NCBI GenBank assembly: GCA_965238125.1
Contig: OZ250179.1
Location: forward strand, 620,001-684,000
Length of the DNA: 64,000 nt
Reading direction: 5' to 3'
Origin: UBA6623 sp965238125
GTDB taxonomy: Bacteria; Acidobacteriota; Terriglobia; Bryobacterales; UBA6623
Positions 1 to 9,692 of the stretch are shown here, piece by piece. A program made the translations under genes and the position numbers. The notes below the pieces were generated by a model, which was not told where the DNA came from, searched no databases, and was given only the letters and a program-made list of their open reading frames with translations. Every line of letters begins with the position of its first letter. The first letter of the stretch is position 1.

Positions 1-123
1 ATTCTGCTCCAGAGATGGGGCGCCAGGTGGCCGGTGCCTCGTACCGGCAGCCCTCTCACACCCTTCGCCTTGCCACGTGGTGAGAAATACTCGCTAGGTT
101 CGATACACTGGACGCGAAATGGG

Positions 124-2712
124 ATGCAGCGCTTGACCTACGCTTGGGCGGTCGTGGTCGCCGCCGCGCTTGCCGCGCAGCCGGTTTCGGCCCAAGCGCC
201 GTGCGCGGCCTCGCCCGAGATCGAAGCCGCCCTATCGCGAGCTCCTTCCTCGGAGAACTACAACGCCAAGGGCGAGCACCTGGCTCGCCGCGATGACCTC
301 GACTGCGCCGTCCCCGCCTTCCGGAAAGCTATCGAACTCGACGGCGAGGACTGGCGACCGCGTTTCAACTTGGCGCTGGCTCATCTGAAACGGCGGCGGC
401 TCTACGACGCTCTTCCGTATCTGACCAAGACCGTGGGATTGCGGCCCCAATTCCTTGACGCCCGCATGGCGCTGGGGTCGGTGCTGGCGGATCAGGGCGA
501 CATGGAGGGCGCCGAGCGAGAGTTCGCGGCGGCGGTCGAGATCGCCCCGAAGTCCGTCGATGCGCTTTACCGTCTGGCGCAGGCGAACATGGCGCAACGG
601 CGTTACGTCGCCGCCATTGACCGGCTGCGGCGCGCGCTGGAAATGCGCCCCGGCGATGTGGCATCCACGCTTTTGCTGGGCCTCGCCCACTCGAACAACG
701 GCGAAACCGAGAATGCCGTTGGTGTCCTCGGCGAGCTGGTCGAGCAGCGGCCAAATCATTTCGAGGGGCGCTTCAACCTGGCGGCGGCCTACGCCAAGGC
801 CGAGCGTTATCCCGCAGCCGCCGAGCAGTATCGACTCGCGCTGCAACTTGACCCCGAAAACCACTTGGCCCGGCTGTCGGCGGCGAAGGCGCTCGCCAAC
901 AGCAACCGGCACCAGGAAGCGATCGACGTCACCGAGGGCGGCTACGAGACGCCGCCGTCCGAAGCTGATGCATTCGAGATCCTCGTGGTTCGCGGAATCG
1001 CTTTTCGCGAACTCGGGAGGTTCGAACAGGCCGAAGAGGCCTTGCGGCCGGCGGTGGAACGACGACCCCGGGACGCGGAGGTTCACTACAACCTCGGCGT
1101 TGTCTTGGCGCGGCAACAAAAATTCGAACCGGCCCGGCGAAGTCTCGAACGCGCCAAGGAGCTCAACCCGGAGTTGCGCGAGGCCCGCTTTGAACTGCTG
1201 TCGGTCTTACAGCAACTGGGCGACACGGAGGCCCTGCGCGCTGAATCGGCCTTATTTAAGGAACGCAAGCGCCGGGAGCGCAACGCAAGCATGGCGAAGA
1301 GCGCTCGAGGCCGAGGCGACGCCTATCTTGAACAAGGCGACCCGGAAGCGGCGCTTAGAGAATACCGCCAGGCCATACGCCTGAACCCGCGGGACGCCGG
1401 GCCGCACTACGGTGTGTCGTTGGCGCTGGCGAGATTGGGCGCGGACCCGAACGAACGCATCGAGGCTCTCGAAAAAGCGGCTGAGCTGAACCCGGAGTTG
1501 GCCCAGGCGCACAACGATCTGGGCATCCTTCACATGGAAGGGGGCCGGTTTATCGAGGCGGAGCGCGTGTTGCGGGCGGCCGTCGCGGTCAATCCTCAGT
1601 ACGCCGAGGCCCACAACAATTTGGGCGTCCTCTACGCCAAGCTGGGACGCAACCTCGAAGCCGAGCGACTCTTCCGCCGTGCCGGCGAGGACGACCCGGG
1701 CTACGCATCGGCTTACGTCAACCACGGTTTGACGCTGGCCGCGCTGGATCGATTGGACCAAGCCGAGCAAACTCTGCGCAAAGCCGAAGAGCTGCGACCC
1801 GACGATCTCAAGGTATTGACGGGCTTGGGAATGCTCTTCATGCGGACGAACCGGGTCGAGGAGGCGCTGCCCAGGTTTCGACGAATCGTGACGCTCAACC
1901 CGAGGAACGCGCAGGCCCATTTGAATGTTGGGGTTGTTCTTACCGCCAAGTTGGACCTCGCAGGCGCGCTGGCGGCTTTCACGCGGGCCTCGGCATCGGC
2001 ACCGGAGTCTTCGCGGGCGCGATATCACCGGGGCCGCTGTTTGTACGATCTCGGCCGCAATGAAGAGGCGAGGGCGGAGTTGCGAAGAGCGGTTGCTCTC
2101 GCGCCGGACTTCACTGAACCTCTCTATCTATTGGCGCTGGTCGAGAAGAGGCTCGGCAACCGGCGGGTCGCGGCGGACCTGCTGCTGAGGGTGATCGAGG
2201 CAGCTCCCGGGAATGCCGCGGCTCATTTGCAGCTGGGGTTGATCACCCGGGAGCTTGAAGGCGGCGACGCCGCGGTTCCGCTTTGGCGAAATGCGCTCAA
2301 GGCCGACCCGGAACATGCCGAGGCGCTCTTCAACCTGTCTGAAGCTTCGCGATCAAGCGACCCGGAGCAAGCCGCCGTGTACCGATCGCAAATCGAGGCC
2401 TTGCGGGGGCGGCTTCAAATTAAAGGCCGCCCCGGGTTATTACGGCATTTTGCGCTTGCCTCGGCCGCCGCCCGCGATTGGGACCGGGCCATTACTCAAC
2501 TCACCGAAACGTTGAAGGAGTGCCACGAGTGCCCCGAGCAATTCGAGCTTCATAAGAGCCTCGGTCTGATCTACGCGCGCTCCGGGCGGCCCGACGAGGG
2601 CGAGCGGGAGCTGCGGCAGGCGGCAAGGCTCGAGCCCGGGGATGCGGAGGTCGAGCAGGCGCTACGGCGGCTGGAAGCAATCCGGAAGCCGGCGTCCCCC
2701 GGCGATCGGTGA
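124..2712 (+). CDS. secreted TPR-repeat protein
   Basis: A protein of about 862 residues made almost entirely of tetratricopeptide repeats. I chose the ATG at 124 over a GTG at 34 because it opens a clear Sec signal peptide (basic MQR, hydrophobic run, cleavage near QPVSAQA). After it come roughly 20 TPR units with the usual W/L-G-Y-A-F-A-P spacing, for example repeats with YAEAHNNLGVLYAKLGR. TPR arrays are protein-interaction scaffolds; no catalytic domain is visible. The likely location is the periplasm or cell surface. The next gene also encodes an exported protein, but 477 bp and a large inverted repeat separate them, so they need not be one transcript. The specific partner is unknown. 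Confidence 0.88.
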   Translation: MQRLTYAWAVVVAAALAAQPVSAQAPCAASPEIEAALSRAPSSENYNAKGEHLARRDDLDCAVPAFRKAIELDGEDWRPRFNLALAHLKRRRLYDALPYLTKTVGLRPQFLDARMALGSVLADQGDMEGAEREFAAAVEIAPKSVDALYRLAQANMAQRRYVAAIDRLRRALEMRPGDVASTLLLGLAHSNNGETENAVGVLGELVEQRPNHFEGRFNLAAAYAKAERYPAAAEQYRLALQLDPENHLARLSAAKALANSNRHQEAIDVTEGGYETPPSEADAFEILVVRGIAFRELGRFEQAEEALRPAVERRPRDAEVHYNLGVVLARQQKFEPARRSLERAKELNPELREARFELLSVLQQLGDTEALRAESALFKERKRRERNASMAKSARGRGDAYLEQGDPEAALREYRQAIRLNPRDAGPHYGVSLALARLGADPNERIEALEKAAELNPELAQAHNDLGILHMEGGRFIEAERVLRAAVAVNPQYAEAHNNLGVLYAKLGRNLEAERLFRRAGEDDPGYASAYVNHGLTLAALDRLDQAEQTLRKAEELRPDDLKVLTGLGMLFMRTNRVEEALPRFRRIVTLNPRNAQAHLNVGVVLTAKLDLAGALAAFTRASASAPESSRARYHRGRCLYDLGRNEEARAELRRAVALAPDFTEPLYLLALVEKRLGNRRVAADLLLRVIEAAPGNAAAHLQLGLITRELEGGDAAVPLWRNALKADPEHAEALFNLSEASRSSDPEQAAVYRSQIEALRGRLQIKGRPGLLRHFALASAAARDWDRAITQLTETLKECHECPEQFELHKSLGLIYARSGRPDEGERELRQAARLEPGDAEVEQALRRLEAIRKPASPGDR

Positions 2713-3189
2713 GTTTCCCGAGTCCGTCCGCGAGAATGAAGAGAACTCGTGGGCCAAAGCGGGGGAAAGATAGCCCGGAACGCCGCTCCCGAAACCCGCT
2801 GGGGGGGCGCTGATTCCGTCCTCAAGATAGCGGCGTTGTCAAGGGGGGCTTTGGCGAAGTTCGGGTGTCCTCGCCGGCTTGGCTTCAGCCTTATCCATTG
2901 TGCTTGATCCGCGTACTAACCGAGCCGCGCCGCCTCGCGGTGCGGTTTTCCTCCGCGCACAAGATCGCACCGCGAGGCGGCGCGGCTCGGGACTATAGCG
3001 CACGCATTCCTGCGCACTGCGTGTCTGCATTCGTGCCGAGCCGCCTGGCCGACGCGATATGCTTGAGGTAGGCTTGCGCGGGCAAGCTTGACACCGGCGG
3101 CGAGGCGTAACTTGAGTTCCCCACTCCAACAACCGAGAGTTTCGAGAAGAGGCGTCGTGCACCGACGGCGGGGGTCTCTCCCGCCGCCG
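2713..3189. repeat. intergenic region with a perfect 25-bp inverted repeat
   Basis: No convincing gene is seen in these 477 bases. At 2920-2944 and 2966-2990 there is a perfect 25-bp inverted repeat (arms start CCGAGCCGCGCCGCCTCGCG) around a 21-nt spacer. It would form a very stable hairpin but has no T tract after it, so it is not a classic intrinsic terminator. The arm resembles the GCGCGGCTCGG part of the R4 repeats near 19.6-21.6 kb. Confidence 0.75.
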
Positions 3190-4074
3190 ATGCGGCTTGG
3201 CCTTGCGGCGTTGTTGATCGCGGCGTTGCCCGCGGCGCTGCTCGAAGCGCAGTTCGTGGTCGGGGAAACGCTTCCGCCGCAACCGCCTATCCAAGAGGAA
3301 GAGTCCGCCGAGCCGGCCGAGCCCGAACCCGTCACTTTGGTTTACGAGGGCGAACCTCTCGTCGTCCCGCTGGATTGCGCTTACGACCACTTCGACCGGG
3401 TGGGGATCGTGTGTTCCGAGGTAACTCCCTGCGAATTGTTTCTCGAACTGACCGCCGTGGAAGCCGCCGGCGAGAAGGTTTTCGTGATCGGAAACCTGCA
3501 CACCGCCTCGGCGACGGTTTCGTCGCTGTTGCTCGGCAGCGACGATGGGGCTACGACATGGCGTGAACCGGTCGAACGGTATTCGGCCGCGGCGCTCGAG
3601 TCAATCCGATTCGTGAACGAAACTCATGGTTGGGCGACGGGACAGCAGCGGGAATTGGATTCTTCGTCCAAACCGGTTCTGCTGGCAACCCAAAATGCGG
3701 GCAAACGTTGGCGGAGGTACCCGATTTCGCGAGATGAGGAGCATACCGGCGTCATTGTGGAATTTCACTTCGATAGTGAAGACCACGGCTTGCTGATCAT
3801 TGATCGCGATACGGCCGAGGGCGACCCCTTCGAACTCTACGAAAGTATGAACGGGGCGCGTTCTTGGTTGATCCGGCAGATTACCCATCGCAAGCCGAAG
3901 TTGCGCAACCGCCCGCCGGTGGAGCCGGAATCCGATTGGAGAGTTCAGGAGGATGCGGCCGCGGGAGATTACAGAGTCGAGCAGCGCCGTGAAGGGGACT
4001 GGGTGGTCCGGTCTCGGTTTGCGGTCGAAGTCGGCGCCTGCACCGCGATGGAGCAACCGCCGGCATCCGAATGA
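3190..4074 (+). CDS. secreted BNR/Asp-box (Ycf48-like) protein
   Basis: About 294 residues. The ATG at 3190 is preferred over an upstream ATG at 3088 because it starts a signal peptide (MRLGLAALLIAALPAALLEA) and the upstream extension is Arg-rich and low in content. Three Asp-box-like motifs (GSDDGATTW, TQNAGKRW, SMNGARSW) are spaced as in BNR/Ycf48 beta-propeller proteins, which suggests a short exported propeller or half-propeller. A Pro/Glu-rich linker follows the signal. No catalytic residues of sialidases are evident, so the function is unknown; such proteins often act as assembly or stress factors. Confidence 0.7.
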   Translation: MRLGLAALLIAALPAALLEAQFVVGETLPPQPPIQEEESAEPAEPEPVTLVYEGEPLVVPLDCAYDHFDRVGIVCSEVTPCELFLELTAVEAAGEKVFVIGNLHTASATVSSLLLGSDDGATTWREPVERYSAAALESIRFVNETHGWATGQQRELDSSSKPVLLATQNAGKRWRRYPISRDEEHTGVIVEFHFDSEDHGLLIIDRDTAEGDPFELYESMNGARSWLIRQITHRKPKLRNRPPVEPESDWRVQEDAAAGDYRVEQRREGDWVVRSRFAVEVGACTAMEQPPASE

Positions 4075-4127
4075 AACAAACGGCCTTTTCAACCCAACCG
4101 CAATCGGCAGTGGCGAATGACTCCGGC

Positions 4128-4157
4128 TTGCCTCGTTGCGGGGCCGCCTTCTAGAAT
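4128..4157 (+). promoter_or_regulatory. candidate sigma70-type promoter of the rimP operon
   Basis: TTGCCT (4128-4133) and TAGAAT (4152-4157) are separated by 18 bases, giving a weak -35 and a good -10. They lie about 80 nt before the rimP start and just ahead of the attenuator-like hairpin. Inferred by eye only. Confidence 0.4.
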
Positions 4158-4190
4158 AAAGATTGCCTGCACAATATCGGTGACGAGAAG

Positions 4191-4215
4191 AGTGGGCTCG
4201 GCGGCCCGCTTTTTT
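4191..4215 (+). terminator. rimP leader hairpin with T tract (attenuator-like)
   Basis: AGTGGGC (4191-4197) pairs with GCCCGCT (4204-4210) over a six-base loop, one pair being T-G, and a run of T follows to 4215. This has the form of a Rho-independent terminator but sits in the leader only 21 nt before the rimP ATG, after the candidate promoter. Similar stem-loops precede rimP in many bacteria, so control by attenuation or NusA-dependent read-through is plausible. Confidence 0.6.
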
Positions 4216-4236
4216 ATTTGGGGCCGGAAACCAACA

Positions 4237-4725
4237 ATGGCGGCGTCCGGAGAGAGAATCGATCAGCGGGTGTTGGAGATTGCCGGTCGGGTTGCCGACT
4301 CGGAAGAGATGGAAGTTGTTGATGTTGAATGCAAGGGGAATCCGCGTCGGCCGGCGATTCGAATTTTCATCGATAAGCCGAAGGGGATTTCTCACGCGGA
4401 TTGCGAGTTGATTTCCACTCAGGTGGGGACGATTCTCGATGTCGAGCAGGTCGTCCCGGGCGGCTATACGCTTGAAGTTTCTTCGCCGGGCCTGGATCGC
4501 AAGCTGGTCAAGGCCGAGGACTTCGAGCGGTTTCGCGGAAAGAAAGCGCGTTTGCAGTTGCGTCGCGCCCGCGAGGGCCGACGGCGATTTACCGGACGGC
4601 TGCGTGGCTTCAAGGCGGGTCGCATTGCCTTGGAGCTGAGCGAGAAGAGTGCGGGAGAAGGGAGCCGTGTGATCCACGTCGATTACGACGAGGTGGAGCA
4701 GGCCCGATTGGTCGTGGAGTTGTAA
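4237..4725 (+). CDS. rimP: ribosome maturation factor RimP
   Basis: 162 residues, normal for RimP, which is needed for 30S subunit maturation in the cytoplasm. The ATG at 4237 is chosen because the family homology begins right there (RIDQRVLEIAGRVADSEEME). The N-terminal alpha/beta domain carries VVDVECKGNPRRPAIRIFID and the characteristic ISHADCELIS...EVSSPGLDRKL motif; the C-terminal SH3-like domain ends VIHVDYDEVEQARLVVEL. It is the first gene of rimP-nusA-infB, 23 nt before nusA, a gene order conserved across bacteria. Confidence 0.96.
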   Translation: MAASGERIDQRVLEIAGRVADSEEMEVVDVECKGNPRRPAIRIFIDKPKGISHADCELISTQVGTILDVEQVVPGGYTLEVSSPGLDRKLVKAEDFERFRGKKARLQLRRAREGRRRFTGRLRGFKAGRIALELSEKSAGEGSRVIHVDYDEVEQARLVVEL

Positions 4726-4748
4726 GTGCTTCGGCACTTGAGGTCACC

Positions 4749-6377
4749 ATGGAAAATCTCCTCAGCAACATCGAAGCGCTTAGCCAGGCGAAGGGCATCG
4801 ACGCGCAGGTGGTCATCGATGCGATCAAGGACGCTATCGTCGTCGCGGCCCGAAAGTATTACCGCACGACGGAGGATTTGGTCGCCGAGTTCGATCCGGC
4901 CGGCGGGCAAGTGCGGGTGTACGCGCTCAAGACGGTAACGGACTTGGTTTCCAACCCGGGCAAGGAAGTCAGCGTGACCGAAGCCCGGCGCAGCGACCCG
5001 AATGCCGAAGTCGGTACGGTGATGCGTTACGCCAAGCCGACCGACGGGTTAGGAAGAATTTCGGCCCAACTGGCGAAGCAGGTGATTTTTCAGAAGATCC
5101 GTGAAGCCGAGCGCGAAACGATCTTCAACGAATACTCCGATCGGCTGGGCGAAATCATCAGTTGCACGGTGAAGCGGATCGAAGGGTCGGACCTGATTGT
5201 CGACATCGGCCGCACCGAGGCGCGGCTGCCGCGGCGAGAGCAATCGCGGCTGGAGAGTTTTTCGCCGGGCGACCGCGTCCGGGTGGTCATTAAGGGGATC
5301 GAAAAGGTGGGCCGCGGACCGGCGATGGTGGTCTCGCGCGCGGATGAAGCGTTGGTGAAGACGCTGTTTGAACAAGAAGTGCCCGAGATCTACGACGGAA
5401 CGGTCCAAATCCAGGCCTGTGCGCGAGAGGCGGGCGAGCGGACGAAAATCGCGGTTCGTTCGCGGGACCGGAACGTGGACGCGGTGGGGGCTTGCGTCGG
5501 CATGAAGGGAATGCGGGTGCAATCGATCATTCGCGAGTTGCGCGGGGAAAAGATCGACATCATCCAATACGGCGAGGATCCGGTGGAGATGGTGACGCGC
5601 GGCCTGAGCCCGGCCGTGATCAGCCGTGTCGCCATTATCGACCCGGTCGAGAAGCATCTGGAAGCGATCGTCGACGACACGCAACTTTCGCTGGCCATCG
5701 GGAAGCGCGGCCAAAATGTTCGGCTGGCGGCACGGCTGATGGGTTGGCGCATTGACATCAAGAGCGAAGAGGAAAAGCGTCAGGAAGTCGAGTCGGCGAT
5801 GGAGGCGATTGTCTCTTCGGGGACGCCGATCAGCGTTCTGCTGGACCACGGGCTGGGCGAAAAACTAGTCGACCGGCTGGTGGAAGCCGGGGCCGGAACC
5901 GTGGAAGAGTTGGCCGACATGACGCCCGAGCAGCTGGTTGAAATTCAGAGTGTTGGGCCGAAGATTGTCGAGAAGATCCAGCTCGCGGTCAACGGTTTCT
6001 ACTCGCAGTTTGACGAAGCGGGTCAGTTGCCCCAGGTGAAGGAACCGGAAGCCGAGCCGGAGCTGGAGCTCGAACCGGAACCCGACGCCGTTGCCGAGCC
6101 GAGTGCGGTGTTGCAGCCGCCTTTGGCCGCGGCGCCGGCCGCCGTCATGCCGGGTCTGCCGGTGGAAGGGGCCGACGAGGACGACGAGATTTTTGAACCG
6201 GATCAAGACTCTGATACCATGGACGTACCGGATGCATCGGGAGCTGCCGAGTCGAGCGAGCCTCCCGCCGCTTCCGCCGCCGAGAAATGGGATGCTCAGG
6301 ACTCGGCCGACGAATCGCCCGAACAAAAGCCTTCGACCGAGGAGATCGGCGATGAAGTAAATACGGCTAAGGAGTAA
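4749..6377 (+). CDS. nusA: transcription termination/antitermination protein NusA
   Basis: 542 residues. Domain order: N-terminal RNA polymerase-binding domain (about 1-130), S1 domain (about 135-200, with GEIISCTVKRIEGSDLIVDIG), KH1 and KH2 (VGMKGMRVQSIIRELRGEKI and LAIGKRGQNVRLAARLMGW), then a helix-hairpin-helix segment (about 365-415, GLGEKLVDRLVEAGAG). The last 120 residues are an acidic, Glu/Pro-rich tail of low complexity. NusA controls pausing, termination and antitermination. The stop codon is only 8 nt before the infB start, and the infB ribosome-binding site overlaps it. Confidence 0.97.
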   Translation: MENLLSNIEALSQAKGIDAQVVIDAIKDAIVVAARKYYRTTEDLVAEFDPAGGQVRVYALKTVTDLVSNPGKEVSVTEARRSDPNAEVGTVMRYAKPTDGLGRISAQLAKQVIFQKIREAERETIFNEYSDRLGEIISCTVKRIEGSDLIVDIGRTEARLPRREQSRLESFSPGDRVRVVIKGIEKVGRGPAMVVSRADEALVKTLFEQEVPEIYDGTVQIQACAREAGERTKIAVRSRDRNVDAVGACVGMKGMRVQSIIRELRGEKIDIIQYGEDPVEMVTRGLSPAVISRVAIIDPVEKHLEAIVDDTQLSLAIGKRGQNVRLAARLMGWRIDIKSEEEKRQEVESAMEAIVSSGTPISVLLDHGLGEKLVDRLVEAGAGTVEELADMTPEQLVEIQSVGPKIVEKIQLAVNGFYSQFDEAGQLPQVKEPEAEPELELEPEPDAVAEPSAVLQPPLAAAPAAVMPGLPVEGADEDDEIFEPDQDSDTMDVPDASGAAESSEPPAASAAEKWDAQDSADESPEQKPSTEEIGDEVNTAKE

Positions 6378-6385
6378 GCGCTGTT

Positions 6386-9262
6386 TTGACGCGGACATCG
6401 AACATCCGAATCAACGAATTGGCTCGGGAACTGGAAGTCAAGGCGGGGGAAATTCTGGCAATGTTGCCGGAAGTCGGCGTCGACGGGCGGAAAACCCACT
6501 CCAGTTCAGTCGATTCGGAAGCTGCCGTCAAGATTCGTGTATGGTTCGGGGCCCCTGGGGTCACCGAATCCGCCTCCTCGCCGGAACCCAAGCGAGGTCC
6601 CGTCGAGTTGGATCTTCCCCCTCCCGCGGCGCCGACTCCCAAATCGACCCGCGCCGCGGCGGGATCGGAGTCGGGGAAGACTCTTCCGAGCATTCGCTCG
6701 GCACCGCCGATCGCTCGGGGAGGGATTCCGTTACGTCCTCCCGTGCAGGCCTTACGTCCTCCGCTGAAACAGGGGGGCGGTCCATCCGCGCCCCCGGTAG
6801 CGCCGCCGCCCGCCGCTGGGTCGACGCCGGGGGGCTCCGGGAACCAGTCTTCCGCGGCGGCCAAGGAGCTTTCGACGCAGACCTCTCCCACTCGCGCAAC
6901 CGGGACGCCGGTAAAACCGATTCCCAGCGAAACCGCCGGCTCGGGTGTGCCCGCGGCCGGCCCGCGAGCTCCGTTGGCTCGTCCCTCGGGGGAGCCCCGG
7001 CCGGCGGCACGCGGCGCCGCGACTACGCCCGCTCCCGCGCTGAGGCCGCGGGCGAGGCCGAGGGCTGCCACCGTTCCCGCCCCGGCGGGGCGTTCGCGGG
7101 CTCGTCCCGCCAGCCGTCCGTTGGTGCCGCCCGGCGGCACGTCCAGCCCCGCTCCGCAACCGACCGTGAAAGCGACGGCTCGAACCGCTCCGAGGGCTCC
7201 GGCTCGCCCCGTGGTGGTCCCCGGAAAGCCGATTTACCAGCGCCCGAGACAGGCCGGACCGGCTCCGGGAATGCCCACGCCGAGATCCGGCGGCGGCGCC
7301 CAGCCGGGGATGCCGCGACCGATGCACCCGGTCGGGCGACCTGGATTCGGGCCCGGCGGCCCGGGCGCTCCGAGGCCTGGTTTCGACCCACGCCGCGGCC
7401 CGCGACCGGGACCGCGACAAGTGCGCGATCGCGAGGCCGAGCGCGAGGAGAAATTGCTGCGGCGGCAGGCGTCAAAGGCCGCCCAAGCTCCGCCGGTCGC
7501 GGTCAACAGAGAGATCACCGTCAGCGAGGGGACGACGCTCAAGGAATTGGCGGAAAAGCTCGGCATCAAGGCCAATGTCGTCATCAAGACTCTGGTCGAT
7601 CGAGGGCTTTTCGCGACAATCAACCAGACGCTCGATGTCGACACAATTAAGGATCTTTGCAAGCATTTCGGCGCCACGACCACCGAAGTAACGTTCGAGG
7701 AAGAAACGTTGCAGGAAGTCGAGTCGGCCGAAGAAGTCAGCGACCTGACGCCGCGGGCTCCGGTGGTCACCGTGATGGGCCATGTCGATCACGGCAAGAC
7801 CTCGTTGCTCGACGCGATTCGCAACACGAATGTCGCGGAACGAGAGGCCGGCGGCATCACCCAAGCGATCGGCGCGTATCAAGTCTCGGTGGGAGATCGC
7901 AAGATCGCGTTTGTCGACACTCCCGGTCACGAGGCCTTCACGAGGATGCGCGCGCGCGGCGCCGGCGTCACCGATATCGTCATTCTTGTCGTGGCCGCCG
8001 ACGACGGCGTCATGCCGCAGACCCTCGAGGCGATGGATCACGCCAAGGCGGCCGACGTGCCGATCGTGGTGGCGATCAACAAGATCGACAAAGCCGGTTC
8101 GGAGCCGGATCGGGTCAAGCAGCAATTGGCCGATCGCGGGCTGTTGCCCGAGGAATGGGGCGGCGATACCGTGATGGTGCCGGTTTCGGCGAAGACCAAG
8201 GAGAACTTGGACCAGTTACTGGAAATGGTGCTGCTGGTCTCCGACCTCAAAGAGCCCAAGGCGAATCCCTCCAGGCCGGGCGTCGGCACCGTTCTCGAAG
8301 CCAAACTCGAGCGCGGCCAAGGACCTGTCGCGACGGTCCTGGTGCAGAACGGAACTTTGCATATCGGCGACTACTTCGTGGTGGGTTCGGTTTTCGGGAA
8401 AGTGCGCGCCCTGGTCGACGATCGCGGAACGAAGCTCAAGGAAGCACCACCCTCTTCGGCGGTGGTCGTGCTCGGTCTCGATGGAACCCCGGACCCGGGA
8501 GATTCTTTCCAGGTTGTGACCGACACCGATAAGGCCAAGAAGATTGTCGAGTTCCGCGAAAACAAAGCGCGCGAGCAGTCCATGGCGAAGACCTCGCGGC
8601 TGTCGCTCGACCAATTCCAAGAGCAGCTGCGCCGGGGCGAAGTCGAGGAGTTGTCAATCCTGCTCAAAGCCGACGTGCAGGGATCGGTCGAGGTGCTGAG
8701 CGATACTCTTGAAACGCTCTCGAACGAAAAGGTTCGGGTGCGCATGATTCGCGCCGGCGTCGGGGCGATTTCCAAGTCCGACGTCCTGCTGGCGACCGCG
8801 GCCAACGCGGTCATCATCGGGTTCAATGTTCGACCCGAACGGACGGCTTCAACGATCGCCGAACAGGAAAAAGTCGACATCCGCCTCTACACCGTCATCT
8901 ACGAGCTGATCGATGAGGTCAAGAAGGCCATGATCGGGCTGCTCGAGCCGATCACGAAAGAGACTTTCCACGGCCGCGTGCAGGTGCTCGAGATCTTCCA
9001 CGTATCGAAGGTCGGAACGGTCGCTGGCTCCCAGGTCGAGGAGGGTCGTATCACGCGCAAGAGCGAAGTTCGCCTACTGCGCGACAACGTCGTGGTGTAC
9101 ACCGGTAAGGTGGCCTCCCTGCGGCGCTTCAAGGATGAGGCTTCCGAGGTGCGCTCGGGCCAGGAATGCGGCATCGGACTCGAAAACTACAACGACGTCA
9201 AGAAGGGCGACGTGATTGAGACGTTCGAGACCGAACAGGTAGCGCAGGAAGTTCTGGCCTAG
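6386..9262 (+). CDS. infB: translation initiation factor IF-2
   Basis: 958 residues. The start is a TTG at 6386, supported by AAGGAG at 6369-6374 that overlaps the nusA stop, and by the IF2_N motif right after it (NIRINELARELEVKAGEILAM). A long Pro/Ala/Gly/Arg-rich linker (about 70-350) is followed by a second IF2_N domain (TLKELAEKLGIKANVVIKTL), the GTPase domain (GHVDHGKT at about 465-472, DTPGHE, NKID), and the IF2 C-terminal domains. It delivers fMet-tRNA to the 30S subunit. The linker is unusually basic and proline-rich, and its reverse strand gives long spurious frames. Confidence 0.97.
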   Translation: MTRTSNIRINELARELEVKAGEILAMLPEVGVDGRKTHSSSVDSEAAVKIRVWFGAPGVTESASSPEPKRGPVELDLPPPAAPTPKSTRAAAGSESGKTLPSIRSAPPIARGGIPLRPPVQALRPPLKQGGGPSAPPVAPPPAAGSTPGGSGNQSSAAAKELSTQTSPTRATGTPVKPIPSETAGSGVPAAGPRAPLARPSGEPRPAARGAATTPAPALRPRARPRAATVPAPAGRSRARPASRPLVPPGGTSSPAPQPTVKATARTAPRAPARPVVVPGKPIYQRPRQAGPAPGMPTPRSGGGAQPGMPRPMHPVGRPGFGPGGPGAPRPGFDPRRGPRPGPRQVRDREAEREEKLLRRQASKAAQAPPVAVNREITVSEGTTLKELAEKLGIKANVVIKTLVDRGLFATINQTLDVDTIKDLCKHFGATTTEVTFEEETLQEVESAEEVSDLTPRAPVVTVMGHVDHGKTSLLDAIRNTNVAEREAGGITQAIGAYQVSVGDRKIAFVDTPGHEAFTRMRARGAGVTDIVILVVAADDGVMPQTLEAMDHAKAADVPIVVAINKIDKAGSEPDRVKQQLADRGLLPEEWGGDTVMVPVSAKTKENLDQLLEMVLLVSDLKEPKANPSRPGVGTVLEAKLERGQGPVATVLVQNGTLHIGDYFVVGSVFGKVRALVDDRGTKLKEAPPSSAVVVLGLDGTPDPGDSFQVVTDTDKAKKIVEFRENKAREQSMAKTSRLSLDQFQEQLRRGEVEELSILLKADVQGSVEVLSDTLETLSNEKVRVRMIRAGVGAISKSDVLLATAANAVIIGFNVRPERTASTIAEQEKVDIRLYTVIYELIDEVKKAMIGLLEPITKETFHGRVQVLEIFHVSKVGTVAGSQVEEGRITRKSEVRLLRDNVVVYTGKVASLRRFKDEASEVRSGQECGIGLENYNDVKKGDVIETFETEQVAQEVLA

Positions 9263-9692
9263 CAGCCCGTGCCAGAGTGTGTTCGTGCGAAAAAGGGGGA
9301 CTGCCGTTCGATTTTCGCTCGTCGAACCACTTTGTTTCTAACGCCCGTGGACAGTGAAAATCGGCGGCTCTTCCGAAAACAGCCTTCGACTGCGTCGTGT
9401 ATTACTCTTACGTCCGCAAGAATCGCGAGCACCTTGAGCCGCGAAGCGGCGGCAGGAATTTAGCCCCGGGTGGAGCCGAAGGCGAAACCCTGGGGAGAAC
9501 CCCCACCCGCACGAGCCCTGAAAGGGCGGCGGGAACGCCCCGACACCCATTTTCATGGCCGTCTTATGAATGCCGCGCGTTCATCGAACGGAAGCCGAAC
9601 CTTTTTTCGCGCAGTCGGACTTCCACCGCGGGCTGCCGGCAACGGGGCCGCCCTGTCTCGGTCGCGTCGCGCGGCGCCGTCGCCCTCACGTC
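9263..9692 (+). repeat. R1 repeat copy a (about 9366-9620) filling the infB-DUF503 gap
   Basis: The 430 bases between infB and the DUF503 gene hold no credible gene. From about 9366 there is a copy of the dispersed R1 repeat: TTGAGCCGCGAAGCGGCGGC at about 9434, then a stretch with paired GGG/CCC blocks around GGAGCCGAAGGCG, then AGCCCTGAAAGGGCGGCGGG, then a palindrome-like end around 9566-9585. Other copies lie near 27.8, 49.5, 51.5, 54.1 and 56.1 kb. The repeat splits an otherwise tight translation operon. Confidence 0.75.

Noticed and set aside
232..1119. Minus-strand frame opposite the TPR gene
   Set aside because: It is the mirror of a repetitive TPR coding sequence; no domain seen.
2839..3501. 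Minus-strand frame across the 2.7-3.5 kb gap
   Set aside because: It spans a large inverted repeat and the signal-peptide region of the plus-strand gene, with no family features.
3601..4737. Long minus-strand frame over the BNR-protein gene and rimP
   Set aside because: It is antisense to two well-supported genes, has no family features and arises from their G+C-rich codon use.
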